A stretch of DNA of 64,000 bases, from contig NZ_CP059139.1 of assembly GCF_014109765.1 (NCBI RefSeq), positions 3,290,001 through 3,354,000 on the forward strand, given 5' to 3'. The DNA is from Pseudomonas berkeleyensis (GTDB lineage: Bacteria > Pseudomonadota > Gammaproteobacteria > Pseudomonadales > Pseudomonadaceae). Of this stretch, positions 28,901 through 37,783 are shown piece by piece. Position 1 is the first letter of the stretch. Every line of letters begins with the position of its first letter. The notes beneath the pieces were generated by a model. The model had not been told where the DNA came from. It saw nothing but the letters and a program-made list of their open reading frames with translations, and searched no databases. A program made the translations under genes and the position numbers.

Positions 28901-31056
28901 GGGCCATCAGCGCCGAACTTCACCAGCGCCATAAGGCTGCCGGCACCACCATCGGTACTGATCACCAAACGCTGACCAGCCTCCGGATTGCCTTGATGCG
29001 GCGCTTCCAGTTGGTCTTCATGTACGGTGCCGCCGACCGGTGCCTTGGTCGTCCAGGTGGCCTGGATGTTGACGTCGTTGTAATCGTTGTCGCCACCGGC
29101 GCTGACGTCTTCCCAGTTCTGGTTGCCCGGTGCGCCGTTATCCTCTACATGGGATTTACCGTCAGGATTGAGCGCTGGATTATCGAATATGACATTGGCG
29201 CCACCCTCGCCGACCAAAGGCGTGCCGCCGATGAAGGCTTGCCACTGGCCATCCACCAGTTGGAAGGTCACTTCGGCGCCATTGGCGATCTCGTTGGCCG
29301 CACCATTGGGAATGATGAAGAACCCCACCTCGCTGGGATCGAGCCCGTGCAAAGTCACCGAATCGCCGCCACTGAGAGCGGAGGTATTGCTCCAGATGAT
29401 CTGGCCACTGACCGGAAGGCCATCCGCCCCCTTGATGTAGTAGCCGTAACTGTTGCCGTAGCCGGCATCCCCGCCCTGATAAGTCAGCGTCAGGCAATTG
29501 TCGATGCCATCATCAACCAGCACCGGCACGTCATCTTCGACGTCGATCACGAAGCTGCCGGCGTTGAAACCGCCCGGCACCGCGTCACCATCGTAGTCGG
29601 TGGCGATCAGCATTTTGGAGAAATCCAGTGCCAGACTAGCGTCGCCCAGGCGCTCGGAATCGTCGCCGTCGGTACGAGGATGATCGATCGGCCCCAGCAG
29701 GGTGAATACGTAACCCCCATCGGGGTTCACCTGCAGAGTGAAGATCTCAGTTCCACCCGTCTCGGTGACCGCAGTCAAGGTGGTACCGTCCGGGGAAACG
29801 GAATAGACGAGTTTTTCGCCCCCCGACTCAAGCCCCAGTGCCTGCAGATCGGCCAACGCGTCAGGGTTCGTGCTCAGTTGGAAGCCACCACGGCCGTCAG
29901 CACCGAAGTTGACCAGCGCATCCAGGGTGCCAGGCTCGCCGATGATCTGGGTCTTCTGCTCCGGAATGCTGCCAGGCTCGGCATTGCCAGTGCCCAGGGC
30001 GTCTTCGTTGACCACGCCCCTGATGAACGGACGTTCCTCACCACCTGCCAGCGCAGGGCTGTCATCGTCCACCAGGATGCTCAGGCTGCCGCTGGCTGGT
30101 GTGCCGTTGCCATCGGTGATGGTGTAGTTGAACAGGTAGAGAATGTCATTCTCGTCACTGCCGCCCAGCGCTGGAGCGGCATGGTCGAGCGGCGCGAACA
30201 GCTGGAACTGGTAGGCGCCAGTCGCCAGGTTGGTGACCTGGGCGACGAATACCACCGTTTCCCCGGCATAGGCGGTCAGGGTCAGCCCATTCGGGCTCAC
30301 CTGATAGGTCAGTGGCGTACCACCCGAACTGACACCCATTTCCGCCAGACCAGCGGCCGACCAGGTGAAGGTGCCCGGACCGTCGGGCCCGAAGCTATAG
30401 CCCAGAACACCGGTGACCTGCGTCGCCTCGCCATCCAGATCGTTCACCCCACCGACGATACCGTCGGGCAGGCCATCTTCGTCGACCGCGTTCGAGGCAG
30501 TGCCGCCCGAAGGAATGCCATCCACTTCAGGATCGGCGGTAGCGATTGGCAGAGCTTCTGGAAATTCCGGCCCTCCTGGCAAACCTGCAGTGGGGAAGCC
30601 GATTACCGGGTCAAGTGCTCCGCCTACCTCGCTGAGCAGTACGAACGAGTGGCCACCGCCTGCGCCGCCGGCACCACCCGCACCAGCCCCTGGGCCAGCC
30701 GCCGTGGCCTCACCTTGCTGGGTCGGGTCGTCACCCGCTTCGATGGCAGCCTGCAGGCGCTCGACATCGGTGAGGTCGTCATCGCTGGGGGCAGTCGGTG
30801 GGGTTTCGACGACCGGAGCCTGAGACTCGCCGCGATCCGCGATCATTTGCGTATCGAGGGTGATGCTGCTGTCGCGACCCAGGGTCAGTTGCTGCCCGTT
30901 GGTCATGGCCACCGCAACCGCACCGGAGACTCCAGTGACCAGTTGCTCGCCCGCATAGACCCGATCACCTTCGCTGATTGGCCGGCGCGATCCGTCGCTC
31001 GCTACCGCGAACACCTCGCCGACAACCTGACTGACGACACCAATAAGAGTAGCCAT
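19996..31056 (-). CDS. Giant LapA-like retention-module adhesin (T1SS, VWA and RTX)
   Basis: Cell-surface adhesin for biofilm formation, 3,686 residues. ATG 31056 follows GAGGAT and starts the retention module ([20 protein letters not shown]). The LapG target TAAG is at residues 118-121. A Gly/Ala-rich hinge follows, then a long array (about 190-2850) of T1SS-143/VCBS-like repeats (VHEDxL or VDEDGL starts, DHP and DGDGD motifs). It is interrupted by three DUF4114-like domains (about 516-671, 1229-1381, 2289-2444; each ending NDYNDVN). A VWA domain with MIDAS DLSGS is at about 2860-3050. RTX nonapeptides (GGNDxLxGG) are at about 3536-3586, before the C-terminal type I secretion signal. Secreted by LapBCE, cut by LapG. 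The architecture is unlike P. fluorescens LapA, whose repeats are many near-identical ~100-residue units, so no lapA symbol is given. Confidence 0.93.
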   Translation of the reverse strand: MATLIGVVSQVVGEVFAVASDGSRRPISEGDRVYAGEQLVTGVSGAVAVAMTNGQQLTLGRDSSITLDTQMIADRGESQAPVVETPPTAPSDDDLTDVERLQAAIEAGDDPTQQGEATAAGPGAGAGGAGGAGGGHSFVLLSEVGGALDPVIGFPTAGLPGGPEFPEALPIATADPEVDGIPSGGTASNAVDEDGLPDGIVGGVNDLDGEATQVTGVLGYSFGPDGPGTFTWSAAGLAEMGVSSGGTPLTYQVSPNGLTLTAYAGETVVFVAQVTNLATGAYQFQLFAPLDHAAPALGGSDENDILYLFNYTITDGNGTPASGSLSILVDDDSPALAGGEERPFIRGVVNEDALGTGNAEPGSIPEQKTQIIGEPGTLDALVNFGADGRGGFQLSTNPDALADLQALGLESGGEKLVYSVSPDGTTLTAVTETGGTEIFTLQVNPDGGYVFTLLGPIDHPRTDGDDSERLGDASLALDFSKMLIATDYDGDAVPGGFNAGSFVIDVEDDVPVLVDDGIDNCLTLTYQGGDAGYGNSYGYYIKGADGLPVSGQIIWSNTSALSGGDSVTLHGLDPSEVGFFIIPNGAANEIANGAEVTFQLVDGQWQAFIGGTPLVGEGGANVIFDNPALNPDGKSHVEDNGAPGNQNWEDVSAGGDNDYNDVNIQATWTTKAPVGGTVHEDQLEAPHQGNPEAGQRLVISTDGGAGSLMALVKFGADGPGAFGLASSAAVSTELAAQGVKSGGQALVYTVSESFDGDGNLISTTLTATAAEGVGGYPVFALVVNADGSFSFTLQGPIDHPRADGDDSELWASKGGIGIDFTQLFTATDGDGDPLQLPEGAKGLFVINIQDDVPLPAQPNPQQPVVGGLVHEDALGSGNAEPGSEPQQTLTAEGGPRTLDALVNFGADGRGGFHLSQEPGALSGLQALGLTSGGVALFYAVSADGTTLTASAGEGGTPVFTLQVGADGSYLFTLKGALDHEDPSGIDSETLGDNNQALDFSGVLVATDGDGDPIAAGFLPGSFVIDVEDDVPILKTLDPQQPALGGTVHEDLLSSPNAGNPDGGTQTLVVSTEGGAGNLSSLVSFGADGPGAFGLVDSGTATGLLDAQGLTSGGESLVYDVVETRVDGKLVSTTLTAVSADSLSNYPVFTLVVNADGSFSFTLQGPIDHPVADGNDGELWANDGAFGIDFTQLFTATDGDGDHLQLPEGTTGLFVINVQDDVPELVVSEPDYCLTLTYKGGDAAMFNSYGYYIKNADGTPASGEIIWSNTRFLGVGTTTTLEGLDPDSVGFFIIPNGAFNGVSNGTEVTFQLVDGQWQAFVGGSALNGGGGAAVVFDNPALNPNGKSHVEDNAAPGNQNWEDVNNGNSDNDYNDVNIQATWTAKTPPAIGGTVHEDKLTTPNVGNQEAGQTLVVSTAGGAGTLASLVAFGADGPGSFGLVDSATVASQLNEQGLTSGDKPLVYTVSESFDDDGNLLSATLTATAAADVGGYPVFTLVINADGSFTFTLQGPIDHPQADGNDTELWSSDGQIGIDFTHLLAITDGDGDPLNIPEGVGGLFVINIEDDVPTLSLGVNAQALAQLEVALDETRGNQDRYAANDDQSQGYVNDDNGALAKVTTQLAGGLTSLFTIGGAAGADGEASLNGTLSFSGVPAQGLATTLSATNGGAIRLFVDPANSQVIKGVDATGDTVFTIAIVTVDGQPQLQTTLFEAIRHPDNDQRFDEAVDLLIKHQGSLQLQYQVTRVDGDGDAVTRTAKVELAGGNSSYFSFQDDGPKIIKFELGHSVKLYVDESVGKGGSSQNEPGQAAPNDEQGHGNVLGYARIDGDKLFKLTADGGSDGLDSSRTRFSLSLASNGVDSGLNATAGGDILLYKEADGSILGKANGVTVFKISVHAADGSVTLVQYKAIAHGDTSSHDELALLKDGVLKLNVTVYDKDGDSQSASLDLGKVVGFEDDGPKITKFELQHGTKLYVDESVGTTGSSQNENGHVAPNDEQGHGDVLGYASIDGKDLFKLTVDAGSDGQDTSRTRFELNLSQDGVDSGLDATAGGDIRLYKDADGNVLGVANGVTVFKVSVNAGSGSVTLVQYEAIAHGNTSNHDELALIRAGVLKLGVTVYDKDGDSHSASLDLGKVVGFEDDGPSAGITNAAYALDDEGLPNGINGGEGDVTGANTTVSGTLVFDAGSDGLRGISLSGPSVLGTENVTSTWNAGSKTLTISSAERGTLVTVVLTDPALGKYELELHQPLMHPAGQDENDIKLQIGYTVTDGDGDTAVGKLVVTVNDDTPTIQAMQPGFESQATFLGTDAGYHNSYGYYSRDAEGNPSVGKVIWADVKAQAAGTTFDLDGLDPSEVGFFIIPNGAANVALSNGAELTFQQDADGNWQALLGGVPLTGAGGANVLFDRAEFNPGGSHLQDNAAPGNQNWEDVTNNPDYDYNDVNTNVTWGMPLQVDETYLGTPDATVSRNFSSAFNAEYGADGPGSLVYELVIKSPNSGLVDTESDEAVKLVFNGSVLEGRTETGNELVFTLSVDAAGLVTLTQLRAVVHPTAQPDELHLLGSDKIGLQATITDADGDQDSASIDLGKVLGFRDDAPMAVNDEIAGEVSRSAVDQVVGNVNDLTGNDSFGNDGKASVSPVQIIGQGSQGGTLVIDPSGNLVYSAGSGASAGTEVFTYQITDGDGDVSTATVTLTLGGNDPVGGQASGSVDEDGLTHGLAGGPNDLAGEATTAVGPLGYQVDNFGGFAWDASGLGSLSSGGSPLNYQLSADGKTLSAFDAGGNPVFTLSLTNSDTGQYSFKLFKPLDHPAPDVAGTADENDLNLAFSYKVWDSAAPSAPATGSLTITVDDDSPATPDDIAKSASEPQGIHTNLMVVLDLSGSMDDAPSGVSGFSTKLALAKDAVQRLIDSYDNLGDVMVRIVTFANTASAVGNVWMTAADAKAWLTALANNAGNGSTNYDDALIKAMNAYDSAGKLTGTGVQSVSYFLSDGQPTLSNANPGNNNSGSQYNPELGDGIGAGEEADWIAFLTAKGIKSYALGMGLGSDLDKTLLNPIAYDGKAGANTDGILVSNLNQLNDTLQGTVIGTVISGNLISEGSNGFGADGPGLQPIAAITHNGVTYTSASAGYDAASHTLTFTTAGGGSFSVNLLTGAYTYNFNGDVAQDVTDTIRYTLIDRDGDAATAELKLTITDSSEVHAYDNYNQAIVGQKWVTPDPVTKVLADFSSTSNPASSGPNYNPWIFDTTDNGNVSGNETTVITQANVLDVSGSKWGATAISSTNGVSVQSGALQLVDSDRNAGVSTKAATPTFEVAEGNTAKVSFDLGSISNFSSSGSGDQFTWTLYKQNGSAWELVQSGTHASSNSTTVTSNSVGEGTYRLYFEVNDRTNNSSSYRVRVDNITLITVAAAMLVDTATAVAGNVLTDANNYLYSDHPWGAVDSKGSEGATLSVLDNGSYVAVTSSKTIDGQWGTLVLHSDGAYTYTPDPDYANLGKEDVFTYQLTQPDGDVSTARLVVGIGSGPAPQPNVVMGHEALNDTLLGSEGSDVLLGLGGNDTLHGLGGNDRLEGGDGNDTLIGGKGNDILIGGAGNDTFVWNADDRGGNYHDIVKDFGNGEDKLDLSQLLQDVTDSGSADVLTQYLSFDFVSEPGSTVINIASAGSGAPVDQTITLENTILSGGNAAEVIQGMLDNNQLVA
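24651..25748 (-). repeat. Tandem near-identical repeat units inside the adhesin gene
   Basis: Two neighbouring units align with a 549-base (183-residue) period: for example CGAAGCCGAC recurs at 24651 and 25200. Both encode KLYVDESVG...DEQGHG(N/D)VLGYA(R/S)IDG repeats. High DNA identity suggests recent duplication or gene conversion. Confidence 0.85.
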
Positions 31057-31502
31057 GATTCCATCCTCACTACAGCTGCCGACTACCGCCGACACGTACC
31101 TACCGAAAGGGTCAGAACACCTTTTCGAAGCAGAGGAGAGAAACAAGACAGCTGATTGAAATGGAACGGCGCAAAATTCCAAAAACGCTACTGACAAAAA
31201 AATGTCACCACAGCATGCGTCGAACTATTCCATCAGTTGAATCCCCGCCCTTTGATGCCTGACAACCCACTTCAGCCGTGCAAGGCCCAAAAAATGAGGA
31301 CTTGCGCAGCTCATAGGCTCAAACAATGTGCTGCTTTTCGCAGACTTCATAAGATTTTTTCCGAATATAGCTTGTGAAAAAATCTTCTTATCCTCTCCAA
31401 AAGTTGTTCTTAGCTGTGATGTTACAAGCCTGAAACGGTTTGACAGACAAAAAAGCCATTTTATTGGCGACACGATAAGAGCATCAGTAAGGAGAAACGC
31501 CA
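31057..31502. other. AT-rich divergent promoter region between adhesin and lapE
   Basis: 446 bases without a gene, clearly more AT-rich than the surroundings. It must carry promoters for both the adhesin (minus) and lapE (plus). An inverted repeat has 10-base perfect arms (AAGATTTTTT at 31351-31360, AAAAAATCTT at 31377-31386). TTGACA at 31440-31445 may be a -35 for lapE, with no clear -10. A 95-codon minus-strand frame here shows no family features. Confidence 0.6.
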
Positions 31503-32858
31503 ATGCGCACACTCAATACCCTGTGGAGCGCCATGCTTTTGGCGACTGCCTGCAGTCAGGTGCAGGCCATGAACTTGACGGAAGCTATCCAGAGCACGCT
31601 GGATAACCACCCTGAGATCCATGCGGCAGCCAACAGCCGTCTTGCGTCAGACGAAGACGTGAAGTTCGCCAAGGGCGGTTATCTGCCTACCGTCGATCTG
31701 TTGGTGGGCTATGGTCGCGAACGCACGGACAGCCCCAGCACCCGCGCCCTGGGTGATCACAACAAGGAGACGTTGAATTACCGCGATGCCGAACTGCGGC
31801 TGCGGCAGATGCTGTTCGATGGTTTCAACACGCCCAACGAAGTGGCGCGTACTCAGGCCGTGGTCAACTCCCGCGCCTATCGCCTGCTTGGCACCTCCGA
31901 AAGCCTGGCACTGCGCACCGTCGAGGTGTATCTCGATGTGCTGATGCGCCGCGAAATGGTCACGCTGGCACGCAACAACCTGCAGGCTCACCAGCGCATC
32001 AACGATCAGATCGGCATGCGCAGCCGCCAGGGCGTCGGCAGCACGGCGGATCTGGATCAATCCGAAGCCCGTCTGGCTCTGGCGCAAAACAACCTCTACA
32101 CAGAAGAGGTCAACCTGGCCGATGCCGAAGCCAACTTCTTCAGCGCGGTCGGCCGTCTGCCGGATCAGCTGGAGTCCCCCGCCTCGGTCAAAGGCAACAT
32201 GCCGGCCGATTTGCTCGCCGCCCGCCAGACCGTGATGGACAACAACCCCTTCCTGAAGTCGGCACAGTCGGACGTCAATGCCGCCGAGAAGCAATACGAG
32301 GTCGCCAAGTCGCCCTTCTATCCACGCTTCGACCTGGAGCTGGCCACCAATGCCAACGACAACGTGCAGGGTGACGAGGGCCACTACAACACCTGGCGAG
32401 CCGCCGTGGTGATGAACTACAACCTGTTCAACGGCATGCGCGACAAGGCCCGCCTGCAATCGGCCGCGCATCAGATCAACGAGTCGATGGACATCCGCAA
32501 CAACGCCCTGCGCGTGCTCAACGAAAACCTTTCGCTGGCCTGGAACGCCATGGAGAACGCGCGCCTGCAAACTCCCAAGGCACGTGACTACGCCGACTAC
32601 ACCTCACGGGTTCGCGAGGCCTACCAGCAGCAGTTCAGCCTGGGCCAGCGCACCCTGCTCGACCTGCTCGACAGTGAAAACGAACTGTTCACTGCCAACC
32701 GCCGCTATACCGAGGTTCGCTACGGCGAAGAGTTCTCGATGTACCGCGTCGTTGCGGCAATGGGTGATCTGCTGCGTCAGCAACAGGTCGTAGTCCCGGC
32801 GGAAGCTGTAGCCCTCAGCGAAGTGAAGAGCGAAGCACGCTTGCCGGAAATGAAGTAG
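31503..32858 (+). CDS. lapE: LapE, TolC-family outer-membrane channel
   Basis: Outer-membrane efflux channel of the type I secretion system for the giant adhesin. 451 residues with a signal peptide (1-22, ending VQAM) and the TolC duplicated helical architecture: first repeat from NLTEAIQSTLDNHPEI, second from DNNPFLKSAQSDVNAAEKQYEVAKSPFYPRFDLE. The C-terminal part has the typical QFSLGQRTLLDLLDSENEL motif. An AAGGAGAAA ribosome site precedes the ATG. LapB and LapC follow on the same strand after a 276-base gap that contains a hairpin and a repeat-flanked insert. Confidence 0.92.
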   Translation: MRTLNTLWSAMLLATACSQVQAMNLTEAIQSTLDNHPEIHAAANSRLASDEDVKFAKGGYLPTVDLLVGYGRERTDSPSTRALGDHNKETLNYRDAELRLRQMLFDGFNTPNEVARTQAVVNSRAYRLLGTSESLALRTVEVYLDVLMRREMVTLARNNLQAHQRINDQIGMRSRQGVGSTADLDQSEARLALAQNNLYTEEVNLADAEANFFSAVGRLPDQLESPASVKGNMPADLLAARQTVMDNNPFLKSAQSDVNAAEKQYEVAKSPFYPRFDLELATNANDNVQGDEGHYNTWRAAVVMNYNLFNGMRDKARLQSAAHQINESMDIRNNALRVLNENLSLAWNAMENARLQTPKARDYADYTSRVREAYQQQFSLGQRTLLDLLDSENELFTANRRYTEVRYGEEFSMYRVVAAMGDLLRQQQVVVPAEAVALSEVKSEARLPEMK

Positions 32859-32869
32859 TCGCAGCTCGA

Positions 32870-32895
32870 AGGCCCACGCGAATCCACGTGGGCCT
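32870..32895 (+). terminator. Hairpin after lapE (terminator or attenuator)
   Basis: Perfect 9-base arms AGGCCCACG / CGTGGGCCT around an 8-base loop, 12 bases after the lapE stop. No T-run follows, so it may only attenuate transcription into lapBC. Confidence 0.5.
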
Positions 32896-32899
32896 GACA

Positions 32900-33112
32900 C
32901 GCAGCAGACCTTGCACTGCAGGTCTCGCGAGCTAGAGCCAGGCAAGGCGAAATTGGGCGAAGAACGGACTGGGCTCGCATTCGAGTTTACGTGCTGTAAA
33001 TGAGCATTACTCGCTTCGCTCGCCCTTCGGGCCGCGCTGAAGCGCGTTAGCTACAACAGCTTTCTGAGCCCGATTTCAACGCAGCATGGCCGACGCGCAG
33101 CAGACCTTGCAC
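32900..33112. repeat. Insert of about 180 bases flanked by a 17-base direct repeat
   Basis: CGCAGCAGACCTTGCAC occurs at 32900-32916 and again at 33096-33112, 196 bases apart. The enclosed stretch has no coding potential. It may be a miniature mobile or repeat element; no transposase is nearby. Confidence 0.55.
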
Positions 33113-33134
33113 AGGCTCTGAGGAGTAGTAGAAA

Positions 33135-35294
33135 TTGACCACCATGGAACGGCCAGGGCCGGCCAGCGATCCACGTCTCAGCCATGACGACCCGCTACTC
33201 GATGGCCTGTTGATCCTGTGCAGATTGCACGGCTGCTCCGCCAGCCGCGGCAGCCTGAGCGCTGGGCTGCCTCTGCCGGCGCAGCGCCTGAGCCCCGACC
33301 TACTGGCTCGTGCCGCAGCACGGGCGGGCTTGCAAGGGCGCTTGCTGCAACGCGACCTGGCCAGCATCTCACCACTCAACCTGCCGGTACTGCTGCTGCT
33401 CAAGGACGGTCGCAGCGCCGTGCTGCGCCAGTGGGGGCCGAAACAGCAGGCGCAGATCCTGCCCTGCGAAACGGATGGCGGCGAGCAATGGGTCAGCCGC
33501 GAACAACTGGCCGCCGAGTACAGCGGCCAGGCCTTCTTCGCGCGTCCACGGCATGAACTGGAGGAAGCCCGGACACCGCTGGTGCCACGCATCGACGCCT
33601 GGTTCCGCGATACCCTCAAGCTGTCGCGCTGGCTGTATACCGATGCCGTACTTGCCAGCCTGCTGATCAACCTGCTGGGCCTGATGGTGCCGCTGTTCGT
33701 GATGCAGACCTACGACCGTGTGGTGCCCAACCAGGCCACCTCGACGCTGTGGGTGCTGGCCGTCGGCCTGTTGATCGGCACGGGCTTCGAACTGCTGCTC
33801 AAGGTACTGCGCGCGCACCTGCTGGACACCGCCGGCAAGAAGACCGACGTGGTGCTCTCGGCCACCCTGTTCGAGCGCATCACCGGCATGTCGATGAAAG
33901 CGCGGCCGGCCACCATCGGCGGTTTCGCCCAGAGCATTCACGACTTCCAGGGGCTGCGCGACTTCCTTACGGCCGTGACCCTGACCAGCCTGATCGACCT
34001 GCCATTCTCCCTGCTGATGCTGCTGGTGATCGGCCTGATCGGCGGGCCGCTGGTGTTCATCCCGCTGCTGGCCTTCCCCATTACCGCACTGTTCGCCTAC
34101 ATCATCCAGGTGCGCCTGCGCGACACGGTGCAGAAGAGCCTACAGCTCGGCTCGCAGCGCCAGGCGCTGTTGATCGAAACCCTCGGAGGCCTGGAAACCC
34201 TCAAAGCCTGCGGCGCGGAAAGCGAGCGCCAGCATCAGTGGGAGCAAACCCACGGTGCCCTCACCCGCCTGGACGGCCATGCAAAATTCCTCGCCTCACT
34301 GGCCACCAACGGCACCCTGTTCCTGCAACAGTTCGCCGGCATGACCACCATCGTCGCCGGGGTCTACCTGATCATCGCCGGCAACCTCAGCGTCGGCGCG
34401 CTGGTGGCCTGCTACATGCTGGGCAGCCGGATTCTTGCGCCACTGGGGCAGATAGCCGGGCTGATCACCCGCTACCAACAGGCGCGCCTGACCATGACCA
34501 GCACCGACGCGCTGATGGCATTGCCCCAGGAGCGCCAGGACAAGCAGCGGCCGCTGGATCGTACCCAGCTCAAGGGCGCACTGGAGATCCGCCAGATCAG
34601 CTTCACCTACCCCGGCCAGAACGCCCCGGCGCTGAACAACGTCAGCCTGCGCCTCGGCGCAGGCGAGCGGCTCGGCATCATCGGGCGCAGCGGCTCGGGC
34701 AAGAGCACCCTGGCTCGGTTGCTGATGGCTTTCTACAGCGCCGACGAAGGACAGATCCTGCTGGACAACCTCGACCTGCGTCAGCTCGACGTCGCCGACC
34801 TGCGCCACCAGATCGGCTACGTCGCCCACGACTTGCCGCTGCTGGCCGGCAGTCTGCGCGACAACCTCACCCTCGGCGCACGCTACATCAGCGACGCCCG
34901 CATGCTCGAAGTCGCCGAACTGACCGGTGTCGTCGACCTGGCGCGGCAGCATCCGCAGGGCTTCGACCGCCCGGTGGGTGAGCGTGGCCAACTGCTCTCC
35001 GGCGGCCAGCGCCAGGCCGTGTTGCTGGCCCGAGCGCTGCTGCTCGACCCGCCGATCCTGGTACTCGACGAGCCTACCAGTGCCATGGACAACACCAGCG
35101 AAGACCTGCTGCGCCAGCGTCTGCACAGCTGGGTGCAGGGCAAGACCCTGATCCTCATCACCCACCGCGCCTCCATGCTCAGCCTGGTCGACCGCCTGGC
35201 CGTGCTGGACAACGGCCATGTGGTGGCGGACGGGCCGAAGGAGTCCGTGATCGAAGCCTTGCGCAAGGGCCGTGTCGGCCCGGCCAGCCTGTAG
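33135..35294 (+). CDS. lapB: LapB, type I secretion ABC transporter
   Basis: Inner-membrane ATPase/permease that drives adhesin export. About 719 residues. The N-terminal ~140 residues form a C39-like domain without the catalytic Cys motif, so it binds substrate but does not cleave it. Five to six TM helices span about 165-440. The nucleotide-binding domain has Walker A GRSGSGKST, signature LSGGQRQ, Walker B ILVLDEPTSAMD and the H-loop in ILITHR. TTG 33135 lies nine bases after AGGAG; ATG 33144 is an alternative that removes three residues. Its stop overlaps the ribosome site of lapC, so both are co-translated. Confidence 0.94.
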   Translation: MTTMERPGPASDPRLSHDDPLLDGLLILCRLHGCSASRGSLSAGLPLPAQRLSPDLLARAAARAGLQGRLLQRDLASISPLNLPVLLLLKDGRSAVLRQWGPKQQAQILPCETDGGEQWVSREQLAAEYSGQAFFARPRHELEEARTPLVPRIDAWFRDTLKLSRWLYTDAVLASLLINLLGLMVPLFVMQTYDRVVPNQATSTLWVLAVGLLIGTGFELLLKVLRAHLLDTAGKKTDVVLSATLFERITGMSMKARPATIGGFAQSIHDFQGLRDFLTAVTLTSLIDLPFSLLMLLVIGLIGGPLVFIPLLAFPITALFAYIIQVRLRDTVQKSLQLGSQRQALLIETLGGLETLKACGAESERQHQWEQTHGALTRLDGHAKFLASLATNGTLFLQQFAGMTTIVAGVYLIIAGNLSVGALVACYMLGSRILAPLGQIAGLITRYQQARLTMTSTDALMALPQERQDKQRPLDRTQLKGALEIRQISFTYPGQNAPALNNVSLRLGAGERLGIIGRSGSGKSTLARLLMAFYSADEGQILLDNLDLRQLDVADLRHQIGYVAHDLPLLAGSLRDNLTLGARYISDARMLEVAELTGVVDLARQHPQGFDRPVGERGQLLSGGQRQAVLLARALLLDPPILVLDEPTSAMDNTSEDLLRQRLHSWVQGKTLILITHRASMLSLVDRLAVLDNGHVVADGPKESVIEALRKGRVGPASL

Positions 35295-35306
35295 GAGCGA
35301 AGCGTG

Positions 35307-36665
35307 ATGCAACTGACCCAGAGCCTCGGCAACTACTTCGGCAGCCTGCGCGAGAAGCGTCAGGACACCGAGTTCATGCCGGAAGTGGAAGGCGCCATTC
35401 TGGAAGATTCGCCCTGGCTCAGCCGCGTTACGGTCTGGGCGGTCAGCGCCTGCCTGCTCGCCGCGCTGGTCTGGGCGCACTTCGCTGTGCTGGAGGAGGT
35501 CACCACGGGCGAAGGCAAGGCCATCCCATCGAGCAAGGTGCAGGTGATCCAGAACCTGGAGGGCGGCATCGTCAGCGAGATCTTCGTCCGTGAAGGCCAG
35601 GTGGTGGACAAGGGCGACACACTGCTGAGGCTGGATGACACCCGTTTTCTGTCCAATCGCGGCGAAACCGAGGCCGACCGCCTGGCGTTGGTCGCTCGCC
35701 TGGAGCGGCTCGGTGCAGAAGCCGAAGGACGCGAGCCGAAGCTGCCCGACGAGGTTACCCAGAACGCACCGCGCCTGGCAGAAGACGAGTTGGCCCTGTA
35801 CCGCTCACGCCAGCAGCGCCTGAAGAGCGAGCAGCGCACCCTCGGCGAGCAACTGAGGCAGAAGGAGCAGGAACTCGCCGAATTCCGCTCCAAAGCCCAG
35901 CAATATCGCTCCAGCCTGGGCCTGTTGCAGCAGGAGCTGAACATGTCACAACCGCTGGTGGCCTCTGGCGCCATCTCCGAAGTCGAGGTACTGCGCCTGC
36001 GCCGCAGCGTGGTGGAACTGCGTGGTTCGCTGGAAGCCACCAACCTGGCCATTCCTCGCGCCGAAGCAGCGATGAGCGAGATCAAGAGCAAGATGGAGGA
36101 GTCCGAACTGGGCTTTCGCTCGGATGCTTTCAAGGAGCTCAATGAGGTGCGTACCGAACTGCAGAAGATCACCGCGACCAGCGTCGCCATTCAGGACAAG
36201 GTGACCCGCACCACCGTGACCTCCCCCGTACGCGGGGTGATCAAGCAGCTCAAGGTGAACACCATCGGCGGGGTCGTACAGCCCGGCAGCGACATGCTGG
36301 AAATCGTGCCCCTGGACGACAGCCTGCTGATCGAAGCCAAGGTTCGGCCGCAGGACGTGGCCTTCCTGCACCCGGGCCAGAAGGCCATGGTCAAGTTCAC
36401 CGCCTACGACTACACCATCTACGGCGGGCTCAAGGCCAACCTCGAACTGATCAGCGCCGATACCATCACCGATGATGAAGGCAACAGCTTCTACCTGATC
36501 CAGGTACGCACCGATAAAAGCCACCTGGGCAGCGAGGAACACCCTCTGCTGATCATCCCTGGTATGGTCGCCACGGTGGACATCATCACCGGCGAGAAGA
36601 GCGTGCTGGCCTATCTGCTCAAACCCGTGCTCAAGGCTCGTTCGGAAGCCATGCGCGAACGCTGA
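35307..36665 (+). CDS. lapC: LapC, HlyD-family membrane fusion protein
   Basis: Periplasmic adaptor linking LapB to LapE. 452 residues from ATG 35307; a GTG directly before it (35304) is possible. One TM helix at about 35-57 (AVSACLLAALVWAHFAV), a lipoyl half (GGIVSEIFVREGQVVDKGDTLLRLDD), a long coiled coil (about 110-285), the second lipoyl half (TVTSPVRGVIKQLKVNTIGGVVQPG) and a C-terminal beta-barrel region. AGGAG overlaps the lapB TAG. Three tandem REP elements follow, which may protect or end the lapBC mRNA. Confidence 0.94.
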   Translation: MQLTQSLGNYFGSLREKRQDTEFMPEVEGAILEDSPWLSRVTVWAVSACLLAALVWAHFAVLEEVTTGEGKAIPSSKVQVIQNLEGGIVSEIFVREGQVVDKGDTLLRLDDTRFLSNRGETEADRLALVARLERLGAEAEGREPKLPDEVTQNAPRLAEDELALYRSRQQRLKSEQRTLGEQLRQKEQELAEFRSKAQQYRSSLGLLQQELNMSQPLVASGAISEVEVLRLRRSVVELRGSLEATNLAIPRAEAAMSEIKSKMEESELGFRSDAFKELNEVRTELQKITATSVAIQDKVTRTTVTSPVRGVIKQLKVNTIGGVVQPGSDMLEIVPLDDSLLIEAKVRPQDVAFLHPGQKAMVKFTAYDYTIYGGLKANLELISADTITDDEGNSFYLIQVRTDKSHLGSEEHPLLIIPGMVATVDIITGEKSVLAYLLKPVLKARSEAMRER

Positions 36666-36699
36666 AGGGGTCGCGACGTTGGCCAGGCCAACGCAAACC

Positions 36700-37039
36700 G
36701 TAGGGTGCGCCATGCGCACCAGGCCCAAACACGACACCATGAAAATCATCAGCCCTGGTGCGCGCGGCGCACCCTACATGCACCGGCCCCGCACTTAGCA
36801 TGTTCCCGAATTACATCCGGGCCTCGGTATCGTAGGGTGCGCCATGCGCACCGAGCTAACCTCGACACCCATAAGATCGTCAGACCTGGTGCGCGCGGCG
36901 CACCCTACATGCGCCCGACTCGCACTTAGCATGTTCCCGAATTACATCCGGGCCTCGGCATCGTAAGGTGCGCCATGCGCACCGAGCTAACCTCGACACC
37001 CAGAAGATCGTCAGACCTGGTGCGCGCGGCACACCCTAC
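36700..37039. repeat. Three tandem REP elements after lapC (395-base gene-free region)
   Basis: Palindromes at 36700-36777, 36832-36908 and 36963-37039, each GTAGGGTGCGCCATGCGCAC...GCGCACCCTAC (the third starts GTAAGG). They are joined by nearly identical linkers containing GCACTTAGCATGTTCCCGAA, giving a period of 131-132 bases. This is a BIME-like array formed by duplication of a REP-plus-linker unit. No coding frame is supported between lapC and 37061. Confidence 0.88.
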
Positions 37040-37060
37040 ATATCACTGGGCGCACCGCCC

Positions 37061-37654
37061 CTAACGCTGGTGGTTGCGGATAAAGACCTCTTCCCCCATT
37101 GCCGCGATCTGACCTTCGATCAACGCATCGAACGGCTTGAGCAGCGCATCGAAACACCGTGGTGCTTCCAGCGTATCCAATGCCGTGGCAATTGCCTCGA
37201 TGGTCGACAGCGCACCTTCTTCCGGCACCTTGCGCAGGCGATAACGCGACGGGGCAGCAACGCTCAGACTGACGCGCGGCAGCGCCGCCAACGACGGATT
37301 GAGGTGCAACAACTTGCGGGCCTTGCGCCAGGTGCCATCGGGCACCACCAGCAGCAGCGGCTGCTCGTCCGCAGCATAAGCCGTCAGTGCCGCGGCCTCA
37401 TCACCGGGAAACAGCAGGCAGGTTCGATACCCCGGCTGTGCCAGCAATTGCGGCAGATCATCGAACACCTCACCCACGCGCAACTCGGCATTGCGCAACC
37501 CCAGCGCGGCCAGGCGAGCGGTATTGAGGGCATGACCGACCTCGCTCGGGTGCTGCAGGATGAGCACGCGGGTACGGCTGTCGAGGTCGGGAATCAGTGC
37601 GCACAGGCAATGGCCAAGCGGGCGCTGGCAGCGGGAGCAGGTCGGACGAGGCAT
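37061..37654 (-). CDS. DTW-domain protein, probable tRNA-uridine aminocarboxypropyltransferase
   Basis: Related to TapT (YfiP), which uses SAM to add an acp group to uridine 47 of tRNA. 197 residues from ATG 37654. The start has a Cys cluster (CSRCQRPLGHCLC) typical of these proteins. The SPOUT-like core has TRVLILQHPSEVGHALNTAR, the DTW-type motif PDGTWRKARKLL, and the C-terminal SRYRLRKVPEEGALSTIEAIA. No strong ribosome site is seen. Family assignment is firm; the modified position in this organism is inferred. Confidence 0.88.
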   Translation of the reverse strand: MPRPTCSRCQRPLGHCLCALIPDLDSRTRVLILQHPSEVGHALNTARLAALGLRNAELRVGEVFDDLPQLLAQPGYRTCLLFPGDEAAALTAYAADEQPLLLVVPDGTWRKARKLLHLNPSLAALPRVSLSVAAPSRYRLRKVPEEGALSTIEAIATALDTLEAPRCFDALLKPFDALIEGQIAAMGEEVFIRNHQR

Positions 37655-37687
37655 GCCGCGCAGTGTGCCAGAACGCTGCCTGCCCGC

Positions 37688-37779
37688 GTAGCCTGGATGC
37701 AATCCGGGAACATCGCCCATTTCCCTAAGCCTGTTCACTGAACAGTCTTGCACCACTCCCCGGATTACATCCGGGCTAC
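37688..37779. repeat. REP element (GTAGCCCGGATG family) between DTW and aer genes
   Basis: Inverted arms: GTAGCCTGGATGCAATCCGG at 37688 and the complement of CCGGATTACATCCGGGCTAC ending 37779. The same family occurs at 54264-54330. Confidence 0.8.
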
Positions 37780-37783
37780 TGGT

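Noticed and set aside
19996..31056. RTX toxin (pore-forming haemolysin)
   Set aside because: Retention module, LapG site, adhesion-type repeats and adjacent lapG/lapD/lapBCE show an adhesin; no hlyC-like acyltransferase or pore domain is seen.
28552..31155. Another long plus-strand frame (867 codons) opposite the adhesin
   Set aside because: Same reason; it covers the well-supported retention module on the other strand.
31225..31512. 95-codon minus-strand frame in the adhesin-lapE gap
   Set aside because: No homology pattern, no ribosome site, and it would overlap the lapE start and promoter region.
36700..37039. Regular repeats resembling a CRISPR array
   Set aside because: Repeats are 77-78-base palindromes with conserved linkers, not short repeats with unique spacers, and no cas genes are present.
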